In this document: in pieces, positions 16,435 through 26,235 of the stretch
Position numbering within the stretch: position 1 is the first letter of the stretch
Layout of the letters: the number at the start of each line of letters is the position of its first letter
NCBI GenBank assembly: GCA_017545185.1
Contig: JAFWQJ010000051.1
Coordinates: forward strand, 1 to 64,000
Length of the DNA stretch: 64,000 nt
Direction of reading: 5' to 3'
From: Oscillospiraceae bacterium
GTDB taxonomy: Bacteria > Bacillota > Clostridia > Oscillospirales > Ruminococcaceae
Position numbers and translations under genes: made by a program
The notes under the pieces: model-generated
Seen by the model: the letters and a program-made list of their open reading frames with translations, nothing else
The model's database searches: none
What the model was told of the DNA's origin: nothing

Positions 16435-17919
16435 CTATCTCGATGCACTCTTGAAGTGCCGGTTTTCATATTCCTTGGAGAGATTCGTCAGCGATTCCTT
16501 CATGATCTCCGAAAGCGAATGCGTATTCTTGATTGCTGTTTCAATGTATTCCGTAGTCAGCTCGTCGCAGCCGTCAATAAATGCATTCTCTACTGCATCA
16601 ATGACAACGCCCTCGACATCTGCGCCGCTATAGCCTTCGGTTAGACTGCTGAGTTTTGCCAGATCAATAGACTGCAAATCTTGCTTTCTCCGCTTTCTAA
16701 TATGAATTTCAAATATTTTGCGGCGCTCCTCTGCTTTGGGCAGTCCAACATAGAAAATCTCGTCAAACCGTCCTTTTCGCATCAATTCCGGCGGTAGCTT
16801 CGTGATATCATTTGCTGTCGCAACAACAAATGAAGAACTGGTTTTCTCTTGCATCCATGTCAGGAAGGTTCCGAACAGTCGCACAGTAACCTCATTTCCC
16901 GAACCATTAACGCCTGCAAATGCCTTTTCAAGTTCATCAATCCACAGTATACAGGGGGCAATCGCTTCTGCAAGTGCGATTGCCTTACGCATATTTTCTT
17001 CTGATTCACCGACATATTTTCCCATGATCTTGCCCATATCAAGGCGCAATAACGGTACATCAAACATCTGAGCTGTAACTTTCGCACACAGTGACTTTCC
17101 GCAGCCGGGAACGCCCGCTATCATAACACCTTTCGGGATATTTACACCATATGCCAGTGCTTTGTTAATTGACTGGAACACTTTTGCTTTGCGCTGTAGC
17201 CATGATTTTAGATTCTCAAGACCACCGATATCCTCCGGACGCTCTTTCAGCGGGATCATCTCCAGAATACCGGATTTCATAATCATCTGTCGTTTCTGCT
17301 CATGAATCAGTTTCAAATCCTGACGAGACAGTGTGCCATCGATTGACAGCGCCGATGCCAGCAGGCTTTCAATTTCAAATTCGGTCAGTCCTTTGAACGC
17401 CATCGACATATCTTCCAGTAAAGCCTCAGAAACTGATATACTCTGAGAATCAGCAAAAGAACGAATTTGTTCCCGTATCTCATTCTGCTCCGGAAAATCC
17501 ATTTCCAGAATTGTAATGAACTTTTCAAGTTCCTTCGGCAATTTCAGCTGAGAGGATACAATTATGACCGATGCATCCAAATCATCTTCCATAGATATTT
17601 TCAGCGCGATTTCTTTCAGACAGGTAATAACCAACGGATCGTCCAGATAAAGATGAGCATCTTTAATAACTAGGAATTTTCGATCCAATTCCGTATCGGC
17701 GGCAAGCATTTTCAGCGTATCCGCAAGTGACTTGTCCTCAAGAAAAGATTGCTTGGTCTGAAAGCGACAAAAGCCATACGCACCGTTCCATTCCAAGCCT
17801 TCTCTGCCGCCCATCACTTCACGGATAATCGCATCTGTCTTAGTCTCTTCAAATGAATTGATATAAATGATAGGATATCCGGCATCTACATATTTAATTA
17901 ATGAATCCTTGATTTTCAT
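16435..17919 (-). CDS. Ycf46-like AAA+ ATPase, 494 aa
   Basis: The N-terminal 230 residues are a degenerate ATPase-like domain opening with YPIIYINSFEE, typical of the Ycf46 family. The C-terminal AAA+ domain has Walker A GVPGCGKS (about residue 270), a pore-loop-like GKYVGESEENMRKA, Walker B CILWIDELEKAF, sensor VVATANDI and an arginine-finger segment RKGRFDE. Such proteins remodel or disassemble proteins as ring oligomers. The length is normal for the family. It is the second gene of the minus-strand operon and probably its energy-using core. Start 17919 follows AAGGAGCTGATACA. Confidence 0.85.
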   Translation of the reverse strand: MKIKDSLIKYVDAGYPIIYINSFEETKTDAIIREVMGGREGLEWNGAYGFCRFQTKQSFLEDKSLADTLKMLAADTELDRKFLVIKDAHLYLDDPLVITCLKEIALKISMEDDLDASVIIVSSQLKLPKELEKFITILEMDFPEQNEIREQIRSFADSQSISVSEALLEDMSMAFKGLTEFEIESLLASALSIDGTLSRQDLKLIHEQKRQMIMKSGILEMIPLKERPEDIGGLENLKSWLQRKAKVFQSINKALAYGVNIPKGVMIAGVPGCGKSLCAKVTAQMFDVPLLRLDMGKIMGKYVGESEENMRKAIALAEAIAPCILWIDELEKAFAGVNGSGNEVTVRLFGTFLTWMQEKTSSSFVVATANDITKLPPELMRKGRFDEIFYVGLPKAEERRKIFEIHIRKRRKQDLQSIDLAKLSSLTEGYSGADVEGVVIDAVENAFIDGCDELTTEYIETAIKNTHSLSEIMKESLTNLSKEYENRHFKSASR

Positions 17920-17940
17920 TGTATCAGCTCCTTTATTTGA

Positions 17941-18117
17941 TTACAGCTTTGATGATTGCTTATCTCGAAAACGATTTGCGAACGGATGTGTCTTTCTCTT
18001 ATTCATAATGCACTCCCTGCACGGGCTTATGATACATTTTATATACCCCAAATAGTAAGGGCAGGTCAAACATTTGCGTCCGTCAGGAAGAGGCTTTATA
18101 AATTTCTTCTTATCCAT
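17941..18117 (-). CDS. Small Cys-rich protein, 58 aa
   Basis: First gene of the operon. It has CLTCPYYLGYIKC and SPCRECIM, five or six cysteines in CxxC-like spacing suited to a zinc or iron-sulfur site, with a basic tail. ATG 18117 follows GAGGAGATTGCAA. Unrecognised. A cytoplasmic metal-binding adaptor or sensor is possible. Confidence 0.6.
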   Translation of the reverse strand: MDKKKFIKPLPDGRKCLTCPYYLGYIKCIISPCRECIMNKRKTHPFANRFRDKQSSKL

Positions 18118-18200
18118 TTGCAATCTCCTCTCTGAGTGAAGAAAAATAATCTTTACCGATTTTTGCTTCGTATCACGAGAAAATTTGTACTTTATATTTC

Positions 18201-18229
18201 ATTATACCATTTATATCGGTATATGTCAA
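18201..18229 (-). promoter_or_regulatory. Consensus promoter of the AAA/Sel1/PP2C operon with dyad
   Basis: On the minus strand TTGACA (complement of 18224-18229), 17 bases, TATAAT (complement of 18201-18206). The spacer and -10 contain TATACC ... GGTATA, a 6-bp dyad that overlaps the -10 and is a natural operator for the divergent XRE regulator at 18306. Confidence 0.7.
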
Positions 18230-18305
18230 TAGAAATTCACGAAATTTCCGGTAACATTCGTGCAGAAAATATAATACAATAGGTAGGAAAGGCGGTGCAT
18301 TTATC

Positions 18306-18614
18306 ATGACAGAAGACGATATTCGCAGCAGGCTCACCCAACTTCGGATGAAAAAAGGCGTATCCGAATACCAAATGAGCCTCGATCTCGGTCACAGCAA
18401 AAGCTACATTCAAAGTATTTCCTCCGGCAGAGCACTGCCATCCATGAGCGAATTTCTGGTGATTTGCGACTATCTCGGCATTACACCGCAGGAGTTCTTT
18501 GCTACAGAAACCGCTAATCCGATCCTGACCCGTGAGATCACCGAAAAGCTGCACAGCTTCACCGATGAGGACTTGCAGCTGCTCCTTGCTGTCATCAATC
18601 GCATGAACAGATAA
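18306..18614 (+). CDS. XRE-family helix-turn-helix regulator, 102 aa
   Basis: Residues 5-62 form a Cro/CI-type HTH (RLTQLRMKKGVSEYQMSLDLG, recognition helix around SKSYIQSISSGRALPSM). A short helical tail for dimerisation follows. It is transcribed divergently from the AAA/Sel1/PP2C operon, 189 bases away, and so probably represses that operon and itself. RBS GGAAAGGCGG precedes the ATG. A terminator follows at 18621. Confidence 0.85.
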   Translation: MTEDDIRSRLTQLRMKKGVSEYQMSLDLGHSKSYIQSISSGRALPSMSEFLVICDYLGITPQEFFATETANPILTREITEKLHSFTDEDLQLLLAVINRMNR

Positions 18615-18620
18615 GACGAA

Positions 18621-18650
18621 TGCCCGGCGTTTGCCGGGCATCAGTTTATT
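18621..18650 (+). terminator. Terminator of the XRE gene
   Basis: ATGCCCGGC / GCCGGGCAT, 9-bp perfect stem, GTTT loop, then CAGTTTATTTTG. Confidence 0.75.
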
Positions 18651-18730
18651 TTGTTATTTCAGATATATATAATTAAGATGAGGCAGTCCGTAGTTCGGCT
18701 GTTATCTTATGATATATCCGGGAGGACAAA

Positions 18731-19519
18731 ATGAATTCTATCTGTGATTGCTGCGGGAAAGTTACGCCGCCGGAGCTGCTGCATCGGGACAGCAGATACC
18801 GGATCTGTGATGAATGTTACCGGAAAAGCTATACGCGCTGCGCAGTTTGTCAGGCTATGATCCATGTTGAGGATGCTTACCATTCACACGACCAGACCTG
18901 TTGCTTTTCCTGTTATTCTGACCTGTTTCAGAGCATTCATCCGCATGACTACAAACCCGCGCCAATATTTTACGGTGCAATTCCGCGATTTTTCGGCGTT
19001 GAGCTGGAAATAGACGACGGCGGACACAATGACGAAAACGCCCGCATTTTGCTTGATACAATCAATACAGACGCCGAATACATCTATATCAAAACTGACA
19101 GCAGTCTGCGGGACGGCTTGGAAATAGTTACACATCCCATGACACTTGACTTTCATTTACATCGGTTTCCGTGGAAGCAGCTGCTCCGGACAGCGGTTCA
19201 GCTTGGCTATCATGCTGACGATACCGACACCTGCGGGCTGCATATCCATGTGAACAGGCTCAGTCTCGGCAATACACCGGAGAAGCAGGACGCAGCCATA
19301 AGTAACTTACAAGAATATATGGAGGCGCATCATGATGAGATGCGCCTCTTTTCTCGCCGAAAAGCTTCATATTGGAACAATCTTACACATGCCATGCTGA
19401 ATCTGCATCATCCTGAAACGGTTGAATTTCGTTTATTTCAGGGAACATTACAATATGCAGAGGTAATCCGTAGCATTTACCTTGTAAACCGAATTTGTAC
19501 TTATGCGGAACTGACATAG
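18731..19519 (+). CDS. Second amidoligase with shorter zinc-ribbon region, 262 aa
   Basis: Paralogue of the 6687-7778 protein. Residues 1-65 carry CDCCGK, CDEC, CAVC and CFSC zinc-ribbon pairs (fewer than in the other copy). The amidoligase domain follows with FFGVELEIDDGGHNDENA, TDSSLRDGLEIVTHPM, CGLHIHVNRL and VEFRLFQGTLQ. The C-terminal 60-80 residues of the larger paralogue are missing, and the stop falls after the last core motif. No glutaminase gene is adjacent, so it may share the one at 5564 or act alone. Start follows GGGAGGACAAA. Confidence 0.82.
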   Translation: MNSICDCCGKVTPPELLHRDSRYRICDECYRKSYTRCAVCQAMIHVEDAYHSHDQTCCFSCYSDLFQSIHPHDYKPAPIFYGAIPRFFGVELEIDDGGHNDENARILLDTINTDAEYIYIKTDSSLRDGLEIVTHPMTLDFHLHRFPWKQLLRTAVQLGYHADDTDTCGLHIHVNRLSLGNTPEKQDAAISNLQEYMEAHHDEMRLFSRRKASYWNNLTHAMLNLHHPETVEFRLFQGTLQYAEVIRSIYLVNRICTYAELT

Positions 19520-19578
19520 TAGATTACGGTGCCTTCTTGATCTGCTGATCTGTGCCGCCATTGCCAATCATCCGGCTT

Positions 19579-19620
19579 TCATATCCCGACCTGCACGGAA
19601 TAGGTCAGGATTCTTGTATG
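19579..19620 (-). pseudogene. C-terminal remnant of a SASP gene
   Basis: Fourteen codons reading HTRILTYSVQVGI and stop, matching the end of the intact gene at 21211 (HTRILTYAVQVGI). Upstream sequence (from 19621) is unrelated. The 18 bases TCATATCCCGACCTGCAC are identical in both. It may mark the right edge of the accessory region or a deletion between tandem SASP copies. The rest of the 19520-19865 gap holds the promoter and palindromes noted separately. Confidence 0.6.
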
Positions 19621-19749
19621 CATGGCACATATTATAGCACATCGTATATAGTATGTCAACAACGAGAAATCTACATGCCTGCATTGCGCATTCATAACAA
19701 GAAACTCATGAGTACAACTTAATCATTGCTACGCGATATTTTTGCCTCA

Positions 19750-19843
19750 ATACGCAAAAATTCCCTGCGAAAATCTTGACATCCTGCATATAATATGATA
19801 TACTCAATATATTGACAACAAAAAATTTTTGCGTATATACGCA
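19750..19843 (+). promoter_or_regulatory. Promoter and inverted repeats before the DUF4143 ATPase gene
   Basis: TTGACA (19776-19781), 17 bases, TATACT (19799-19804). The promoter is bracketed by a perfect 13-bp inverted repeat, ATACGCAAAAATT (19750-19762) and its complement (19824-19836). The right arm runs into a 14-bp palindrome TGCGTATATACGCA (19830-19843). A regulator could bind both arms, or the 5' leader could fold. Confidence 0.6.
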
Positions 19844-19865
19844 TTGATATCGTGAGGCTGATGAA

Positions 19866-21161
19866 ATGTATCCGCGAAAACAATACCTTGATAAGCTGAT
19901 CAAGAAAAAAGACAACGGCAGAGTCAAGATCATCACGGGACTTCGCAGATGCGGCAAGTCCGTGCTTCTGTTTCAGATATACCGAGATTATCTGCTGAAT
20001 GAGGGTGTTGCACCTGAACAGATCATCGGACTTGCGCTCGATACGCTGACCAATGCAAAATACCGCAATCCGATCGAGCTGGATAAATATATCCGCGAGC
20101 AGATTACGGACAGCAGCAAGCGATATTATGTGTTCATTGACGAAATTCAGTTTGTCTCAGAAATACAGAATCCCTATGTTGACGATCCCGAAGCGAAGCT
20201 GGGCTTTATCGACGCGGTGCTTGGACTGATGCAGATACCCAATGCCGATGTTTATGTCACGGGCAGCAACTCGAAGATGCTCTCCTCGGACATTCTCACA
20301 CAGTTTCGGGACAGAGGCGACGAGATCAGGGTGCATCCGCTGTCTTTTGCGGAGTATTACGAAGCCTATGAGGATGACAAACGTGGCGCGTGGCAGGATT
20401 ACTATACCTACGGTGGGATGCCAGTTGCAGCTGGATTGTCCTCGCATGAGGAAAAAAGCCGTTATCTCCGTGATCTGTTTACAGGAACCTATATCAAAGA
20501 TGTTCTCGAACGTCATCATATCGCCAATGAACGTGAGGTTCTTGATATTCTGCTGGATATTCTGGCATCCGGCATCGGCTCCCTGACAAATCCCAGCAAG
20601 CTGTCAAACACATTCAAGAGCGAAAAGCAGATCGGAATCTCATCCGATACGATTGACAAATATCTTGGATACTTTATGGATTCATTTTTGATCAGCAAGG
20701 CAGAGCGATATGATGTCAAAGGCAGGAAATATATCAAAACACCTGCGAAATACTACTATTCCGATGTCGGGCTTCGCAATGCAAGGCTCGGTTTCCGGCA
20801 GCTTGAGGAAACGCATCTCATGGAAAATGTGATCTACAACGACCTGCTCCGGCGCGATCTGGATGTGGATGTCGGTGTGGTAGAGTATAACACCAGAAAC
20901 GCAGAAGGCAAGAGTGTGCGCAGGCAGCTTGAAGTGGACTTTGTTGTCAACAGAGGCAGCGACCGCTTCTATATTCAGTCGGCGCTCAGTATTGCAGACC
21001 CCGAAAAGCGCAGTCAGGAGACAGCTTCTCTGCTCCGCATCCCTGATTCCTTCCGGAAGATCGTCATCGTGAAGGACTATATGAAGCCGTGGAATGACGA
21101 TCACGGTATTCAGTATATCGGTGTTGAGCAGTTTTTGCTGGACGAGACACTGCTCAGGTGA
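19866..21161 (+). CDS. AAA_14/DUF4143 ATP-binding protein, 431 aa
   Basis: N-terminal P-loop domain with Walker A (TGLRRCGKSVLL, about residue 25) and Walker B (YYVFIDEIQFV), followed by the C-terminal DUF4143 domain (YYSDVGLRNARLGF..., LEVDFVV with the acidic residues of a restriction-endonuclease-like fold). This STAND-like group is very common in gut anaerobes, often in many copies per genome. Its role is unproven; links to mobile elements or stress have been suggested. Monocistronic, with its own promoter and a terminator at 21172. Confidence 0.88.
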   Translation: MYPRKQYLDKLIKKKDNGRVKIITGLRRCGKSVLLFQIYRDYLLNEGVAPEQIIGLALDTLTNAKYRNPIELDKYIREQITDSSKRYYVFIDEIQFVSEIQNPYVDDPEAKLGFIDAVLGLMQIPNADVYVTGSNSKMLSSDILTQFRDRGDEIRVHPLSFAEYYEAYEDDKRGAWQDYYTYGGMPVAAGLSSHEEKSRYLRDLFTGTYIKDVLERHHIANEREVLDILLDILASGIGSLTNPSKLSNTFKSEKQIGISSDTIDKYLGYFMDSFLISKAERYDVKGRKYIKTPAKYYYSDVGLRNARLGFRQLEETHLMENVIYNDLLRRDLDVDVGVVEYNTRNAEGKSVRRQLEVDFVVNRGSDRFYIQSALSIADPEKRSQETASLLRIPDSFRKIVIVKDYMKPWNDDHGIQYIGVEQFLLDETLLR

Positions 21162-21171
21162 AGCACAAAAC

Positions 21172-21203
21172 AGGCCGTTCCGCAAAAGGGGACGGCCTTT
21201 CTG
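21172..21203 (+). terminator. Terminator between convergent genes
   Basis: AGGCCGT...ACGGCCT stem with inner pairs and a CAAAA-containing loop, followed by TTCTG. Lies between the ATPase gene and the oppositely oriented SASP gene. Confidence 0.6.
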
Positions 21204-21210
21204 TATCGTA

Positions 21211-21459
21211 TCATATCCCGACCTGCACTGCATACGTCAAAATCCGCGTATGCTCTTGACTTTTCACATCGCTGCGAATAAACTCAAATTGTTGTTCCGG
21301 ACTCATCATATTGACCATCTGGCCGCCGATCGAACCTGCCTGACGGGAGGTCAGGTCGCCGTTGTAGCCCTTATTCAGGGTCACGCCGACCTCGCTTGCG
21401 GATTCCATCTTGAACCGTTCGAGGGCTTCCTTGCCCTTCTGTGTCATTTCACCCTTCAT
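21211..21459 (-). CDS. Alpha/beta-type small acid-soluble spore protein, 82 aa
   Basis: Contains the SASP core: KMESASEVGVTLNKGYNGDL and TSRQAGSIGGQMVNMM, the DNA-binding motif family that coats spore DNA. The C-terminal 20 residues (SPEQQFEFIRSD...YAVQVGI) are unusual for the family, which normally ends shortly after the second motif with a short helix. ATG 21459 follows AAAGGAGAGATTCACA. A truncated relative lies at 19579. It implies that the organism or its ancestors sporulate. Confidence 0.75.
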   Translation of the reverse strand: MKGEMTQKGKEALERFKMESASEVGVTLNKGYNGDLTSRQAGSIGGQMVNMMSPEQQFEFIRSDVKSQEHTRILTYAVQVGI

Positions 21460-21650
21460 TGTGAATCTCTCCTTTACTTGCGCAGATGCGCTTCGGACAG
21501 CCGGATCGGAGCGGCTGCCCTGTTGCAGACCGTTCCGTTTGTTTGCTGCCGTGCTAGTATTATAAACGAACGCAGCATAAATATAAAAGGAATCTTCTGG
21601 AATGAAAAAAGGAAGGTCACGCACCGATTTTTATTCTGAATGCTTTGCAG

Positions 21651-21685
21651 ACAGACAGCCGGTTTGGGGATCGGCTGTCTGTTTT
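21651..21685 (+). terminator. Orphan terminator-like hairpin
   Basis: ACAGACAGCCG / CGGCTGTCTGT, 11-bp perfect stem, followed by TTTTGC on the plus strand. No plus-strand gene ends here. The rest of 21460-21840 holds nothing I can assign. Confidence 0.4.
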
Positions 21686-21845
21686 GCTTCCGTGCCGTTT
21701 TTCTCATTATGATCCTGCCTGCCGCAAATGATCCCGCAGGTGCCGGTGCGCCAATCGTCAAATGTAATATATTGCAGACGCTTTTGTTTGAATAAATCTT
21801 CATGGCAGGACTGCCGATTCTTTGGGATAGTCAAAACTAACCGTA

Positions 21846-21874
21846 TTGACAAATCTGCATATATATGCTATAAT
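21846..21874 (+). promoter_or_regulatory. Enolase promoter
   Basis: TTGACA (21846-21851), 17 bases, TATAAT (21869-21874). Expected start at about 21881, the first base of the GTTAGC-N4-GCTAAC operator, giving a leader of about 157 nt. Confidence 0.8.
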
Positions 21875-21880
21875 TATATA

Positions 21881-21896
21881 GTTAGCGAACGCTAAC
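21881..21896. promoter_or_regulatory. TetR-type operator at the enolase promoter
   Basis: GTTAGC-GAAC-GCTAAC, a perfect 6-bp dyad over the transcription start. The same dyad with the same 4-base spacing occurs at 41584, 41605 and 42456 around the tetR gene and biosynthetic operon. Confidence 0.65.
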
Positions 21897-21910
21897 GGCG
21901 AATAGATCAG

Positions 21911-21965
21911 CAGACTCCTTTCGGCAAGGCAAGAGGAAGTGCGAGCCTTTTGCCTTGCGAGTCTG
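21911..21965 (+). other. Structured 5' leader of enolase
   Basis: Outer stem CAGACTC (21911-21917) / GAGTCTG (21959-21965) and inner stem GCAAGGCAA (21924-21932) / TTGCCTTGC (21950-21958), both perfect and adjacent on the 3' side. No U-run follows. It could be a regulatory leader or an mRNA-stabilising hairpin. It does not show the conserved fluoride-riboswitch bases expected before some enolase genes. Confidence 0.5.
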
Positions 21966-21983
21966 CGCACGGGTATTACATGA

Positions 21984-23339
<1,356 letters not shown>

Positions 23340-23380
23340 CAATCAGAGCGCGCGGCAGAAAAGCGGCATTTTCATACGAA

Positions 23381-23410
23381 AAAGGCACTTCCGCGTGAAG
23401 TGCCTTTTAT
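23381..23410 (+). terminator. Terminator/attenuator between eno and the ECF genes
   Basis: AAAGGCACTTC / GAAGTGCCTTT, 11-bp perfect stem, CGCGT loop, then TTAT. No clear promoter follows before 23464, so the ECF genes may depend on read-through from the enolase promoter. Confidence 0.7.
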
Positions 23411-23463
23411 CATTGCAGCCGGATCGTCCGCTGACCCGCTGCATACCGGAAGGAGATTATTCT

Positions 23464-24054
23464 ATGAAACCCCAGTCAAACAAGCTCACAGGCAAAGACC
23501 TCATCAACGTCGGCATTTACAGCGCGATCTATTTCGTCATTGTATTCCTTATCGCCATGCTCGGCATGGTGCCGGTGCTCTATCCGATGCTCGTGGTGTT
23601 CTGCCCGATCGTCGGCGGCATTCCGTTCATGCTCTTTCTGACGAAGGTCAGAAAGCCCGGCATGATCTTTATCATGAGCATTATCATGGGCGTGATGATG
23701 CTTGTCACCGGCATGGGTATCTATCCGCTGATCGTTTCCGTATTCAGCGGCCTGATCTCGGAGCTCGTATTCCGGAAGGGGAATTACCGCAGCGCCGGAA
23801 TGGCAGTCCTGACAAACGGCACCTTCAGCCTCTGGGTATGGGCATGCTTCCTGCTGCTGTTCCTGAACAGAGATTCCTTCATGGCGTCCCGTGCGGAATC
23901 CATCGGTCAGGATTATGTGACGGCGCTTGACAAGCTGACACCGAACTGGCTCTGCCCGGTTCTGCTGGCAGTCTGCTTTATCTGCGGCGTCCTCGGCGGA
24001 CTGCTCGGAAAAAAGATGCTGCACAAGCATTTTGAAAAGGCCGGAATCGCCTGA
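23464..24054 (+). CDS. ECF transporter substrate-binding (S) component, MptD/Trep_Strep type, 196 aa
   Basis: Integral membrane protein with about five to six hydrophobic segments, starting near GKDLINVGIYSAIYFVIVF and including MIFIMSIIMGVMMLVTGMG. The pattern fits the Trep_Strep/MptD family of energy-coupling-factor S components, whose substrates are mostly unknown. It overlaps the next gene by ATGA. Members of this family sit beside siderophore-like or YbtPQ-like systems in several Firmicutes, so a metal complex is a plausible substrate. RBS GGAAGGAG precedes the ATG. Confidence 0.8.
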   Translation: MKPQSNKLTGKDLINVGIYSAIYFVIVFLIAMLGMVPVLYPMLVVFCPIVGGIPFMLFLTKVRKPGMIFIMSIIMGVMMLVTGMGIYPLIVSVFSGLISELVFRKGNYRSAGMAVLTNGTFSLWVWACFLLLFLNRDSFMASRAESIGQDYVTALDKLTPNWLCPVLLAVCFICGVLGGLLGKKMLHKHFEKAGIA

Positions 24055-24794
24055 TGAACGGATTGTTTCAGGCAAATATTGCCGACAGAGGCATTCTGCT
24101 TGACCCGCGGACAAAGCTGTTTGCCCTGCTGACGATCATCGTCTTTGTGCTCGGCGGCATGGGGACACTGGCACCGGAATGGCTGAATGTGCTTATCAGC
24201 ATCACGCCGCTGGTGTTCCTGTGCAGCGCAAAACAGTGGGGCAAGGCGCTCGGCTTCGGTGCCGTTTATGCGGCGGCGGATCTGTTTCTGATATACGGGG
24301 TCAACAGTGTGAACGGCGCGGGCAAATACCTGCTGATCATGCTCTGTACGCTGATCGTCCGCATTCTGCCCGGCATGATCATGGGCGCGTATCTGTTTGC
24401 GTCCACGACTGTCAGCGAATTTATCGCCGCGATGCACCGGATGCATATGCCCGTACAGCTGACGATCCCGATGTCCGTGATGTTCCGCTTTTTTCCGACG
24501 GTGCTTGAGGAGTTCTTCTCGATCAACAGCGCAATGAAAATGCGGGATATCCGGTTCGGCGGAAAGAATGCGGATAAAATGATCGAATACCGCATTGTGC
24601 CGCTGCTGATCTGCTCCGCAAGAATCGGCAGCGAGCTCTCTGCGGCCGCACTGACACGCGGGCTCAGCACCGGGACACGCCGCACCAATATCTGCAGGAT
24701 CGGATTCCGGATGCCCGATCTGATCGTGTTTGCAATTATGCTTTGCCCGTATCTGCTGCTGATCCTGAAAAAGGCAGGTGCTGTCTCATGGTGA
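24054..24794 (+). CDS. ECF transporter transmembrane (T) component, 246 aa
   Basis: CbiQ/EcfT family. Hydrophobic segments near residues 15-35, 40-55, 60-75, 85-105 and 225-245, and the cytoplasmic coupling region ARIGSELSAAALTRGLSTG carrying the A-R-G type signatures that contact the ATPases. It links the S component to the ATPase encoded next; reading frames overlap upstream (ATGA) and downstream (7 bases). Confidence 0.85.
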   Translation: MNGLFQANIADRGILLDPRTKLFALLTIIVFVLGGMGTLAPEWLNVLISITPLVFLCSAKQWGKALGFGAVYAAADLFLIYGVNSVNGAGKYLLIMLCTLIVRILPGMIMGAYLFASTTVSEFIAAMHRMHMPVQLTIPMSVMFRFFPTVLEEFFSINSAMKMRDIRFGGKNADKMIEYRIVPLLICSARIGSELSAAALTRGLSTGTRRTNICRIGFRMPDLIVFAIMLCPYLLLILKKAGAVSW

Positions 24795-26209
24795 AGATCG
24801 AAAACCTGAGCTTCTGCTATCCGAACAGTGAGGAAGCATCCCTGCACGGCATTGATCTGGAGATCAGGCCGGGGGAATGCGTTTTGCTCTGCGGGGAATC
24901 CGGCTGCGGCAAGACGACGGTCACCCGTCTGCTGAACGGCCTGATCCCGCATTATTATGAGGGCACACTGGAAGGCCGTGCAGAAGTATGCGGCGCGGAC
25001 ATCCGGGAGACACCGCCGGAGCAGCTTTCCGCAAAGGTCGGCAGTGTGTTCCAGAATCCGCGCAGTCAGTTTTTCTGCGTGGATACGACCGGAGAGCTTG
25101 CCTTCGGCTGCGAGAACATGGAACTGCCGGAGGATGAAATACGCGCACGGATCGCAAAAACGGTGCGGGAAATGCAGATCGAAGCGCTGCTTGACCGCAA
25201 TATTTTCAATCTCTCCGGCGGTGAAAAGCAGAAGATCGCCTGCGCCGGTATTTCGGCCATGCAGCCGGAGCTGCTCGTTCTGGACGAGCCGACCTCCAAT
25301 CTCGATGCGGATGCGATCGGAATGCTCGCAGAGATCCTGAAGCTCTGGAAGCAGAGCGGCAAAACCGTCGTCATTGCAGAGCACCGGCTCGGCTGGCTCT
25401 CGGAAACGGCAGACAGGATCATTCTGCTGCAAAACGGCGAGATCACGGCAGAATACGGGAATGCGGAATTTTTCTCCAAGACTGACGCGGAGCTGAACAG
25501 CCTCGGACTGCGCGGCTGCCGCGCCGAAACAGACTGGCTGCACGGTGATGCAGGGTTTTATCCCTGTGACCCTGCGGCACCGGCTTCCGCAGAGGCTTAC
25601 CGGTTCTGCGATTTCCGTTTTGCCTATCAGAAGCACAGGCCGGTGCTGCAGCTTGACGGACTGGAGATCCCGAAGCATGCCGTTGTTGCGGTCGTCGGGC
25701 ACAACGGCGCGGGAAAAACGACCTTTTCCAGATGCCTGTGCGGACTGCAAAAGCATTTCAAAGGGAGCATCCGCTGCGGTGATGCGGTATACGGATCAAA
25801 GCAGCTCCGCGCCCTCTGCTATATGGTCATGCAGGACGTCAATCACCAGCTGTTCACGGATTCCGTGCTGGAGGAGGTCATGCTCGGAATGCACGCGCCG
25901 GATGAAGCCGCGGCACTGGATATCCTTGCCCGCATGGATCTGACCGCATTCAGAGACCGGCACCCGATGTCGCTCTCCGGCGGACAGAAGCAGCGGACGG
26001 CCGTCTGCTCCGCCTGCCTGTCAGACCGGGAGATCCTGATCTTCGATGAGCCGACAAGCGGACTGGACTTCCGCAGAATGCAGGAAACCGCAGCGCTCAT
26101 CCGGGAGCTGCGCAAAGACAAAACGATCTTCATTGTGACGCATGATATGGAGCTCATTGCAAAATGCTGCACGCATATTCTCCGGCTGGAACGTATGCCG
26201 GAAGCGTGA
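24788..26209 (+). CDS. ECF transporter ATPase, two fused ABC domains, 473 aa
   Basis: Two ATP-binding cassettes in one chain (EcfA1-EcfA2 fusion). Domain 1 (residues 1-235): Walker A GESGCGKTTV, signature NLSGGEKQK, Walker B LLVLDEPTSNLD. Domain 2 (about 255-470): Walker A GHNGAGKTTF, signature SLSGGQKQR, Walker B ILIFDEPTSGLD. Both are intact. ATG 24788 overlaps the T-component stop, so the three genes form one unit. It powers uptake through the S component. The gene ends 27 bases before a shared bidirectional terminator. Confidence 0.9.
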   Translation: MVKIENLSFCYPNSEEASLHGIDLEIRPGECVLLCGESGCGKTTVTRLLNGLIPHYYEGTLEGRAEVCGADIRETPPEQLSAKVGSVFQNPRSQFFCVDTTGELAFGCENMELPEDEIRARIAKTVREMQIEALLDRNIFNLSGGEKQKIACAGISAMQPELLVLDEPTSNLDADAIGMLAEILKLWKQSGKTVVIAEHRLGWLSETADRIILLQNGEITAEYGNAEFFSKTDAELNSLGLRGCRAETDWLHGDAGFYPCDPAAPASAEAYRFCDFRFAYQKHRPVLQLDGLEIPKHAVVAVVGHNGAGKTTFSRCLCGLQKHFKGSIRCGDAVYGSKQLRALCYMVMQDVNHQLFTDSVLEEVMLGMHAPDEAAALDILARMDLTAFRDRHPMSLSGGQKQRTAVCSACLSDREILIFDEPTSGLDFRRMQETAALIRELRKDKTIFIVTHDMELIAKCCTHILRLERMPEA

Positions 26210-26235
26210 AAAGCGGTACATTTCCGGACAGTATG

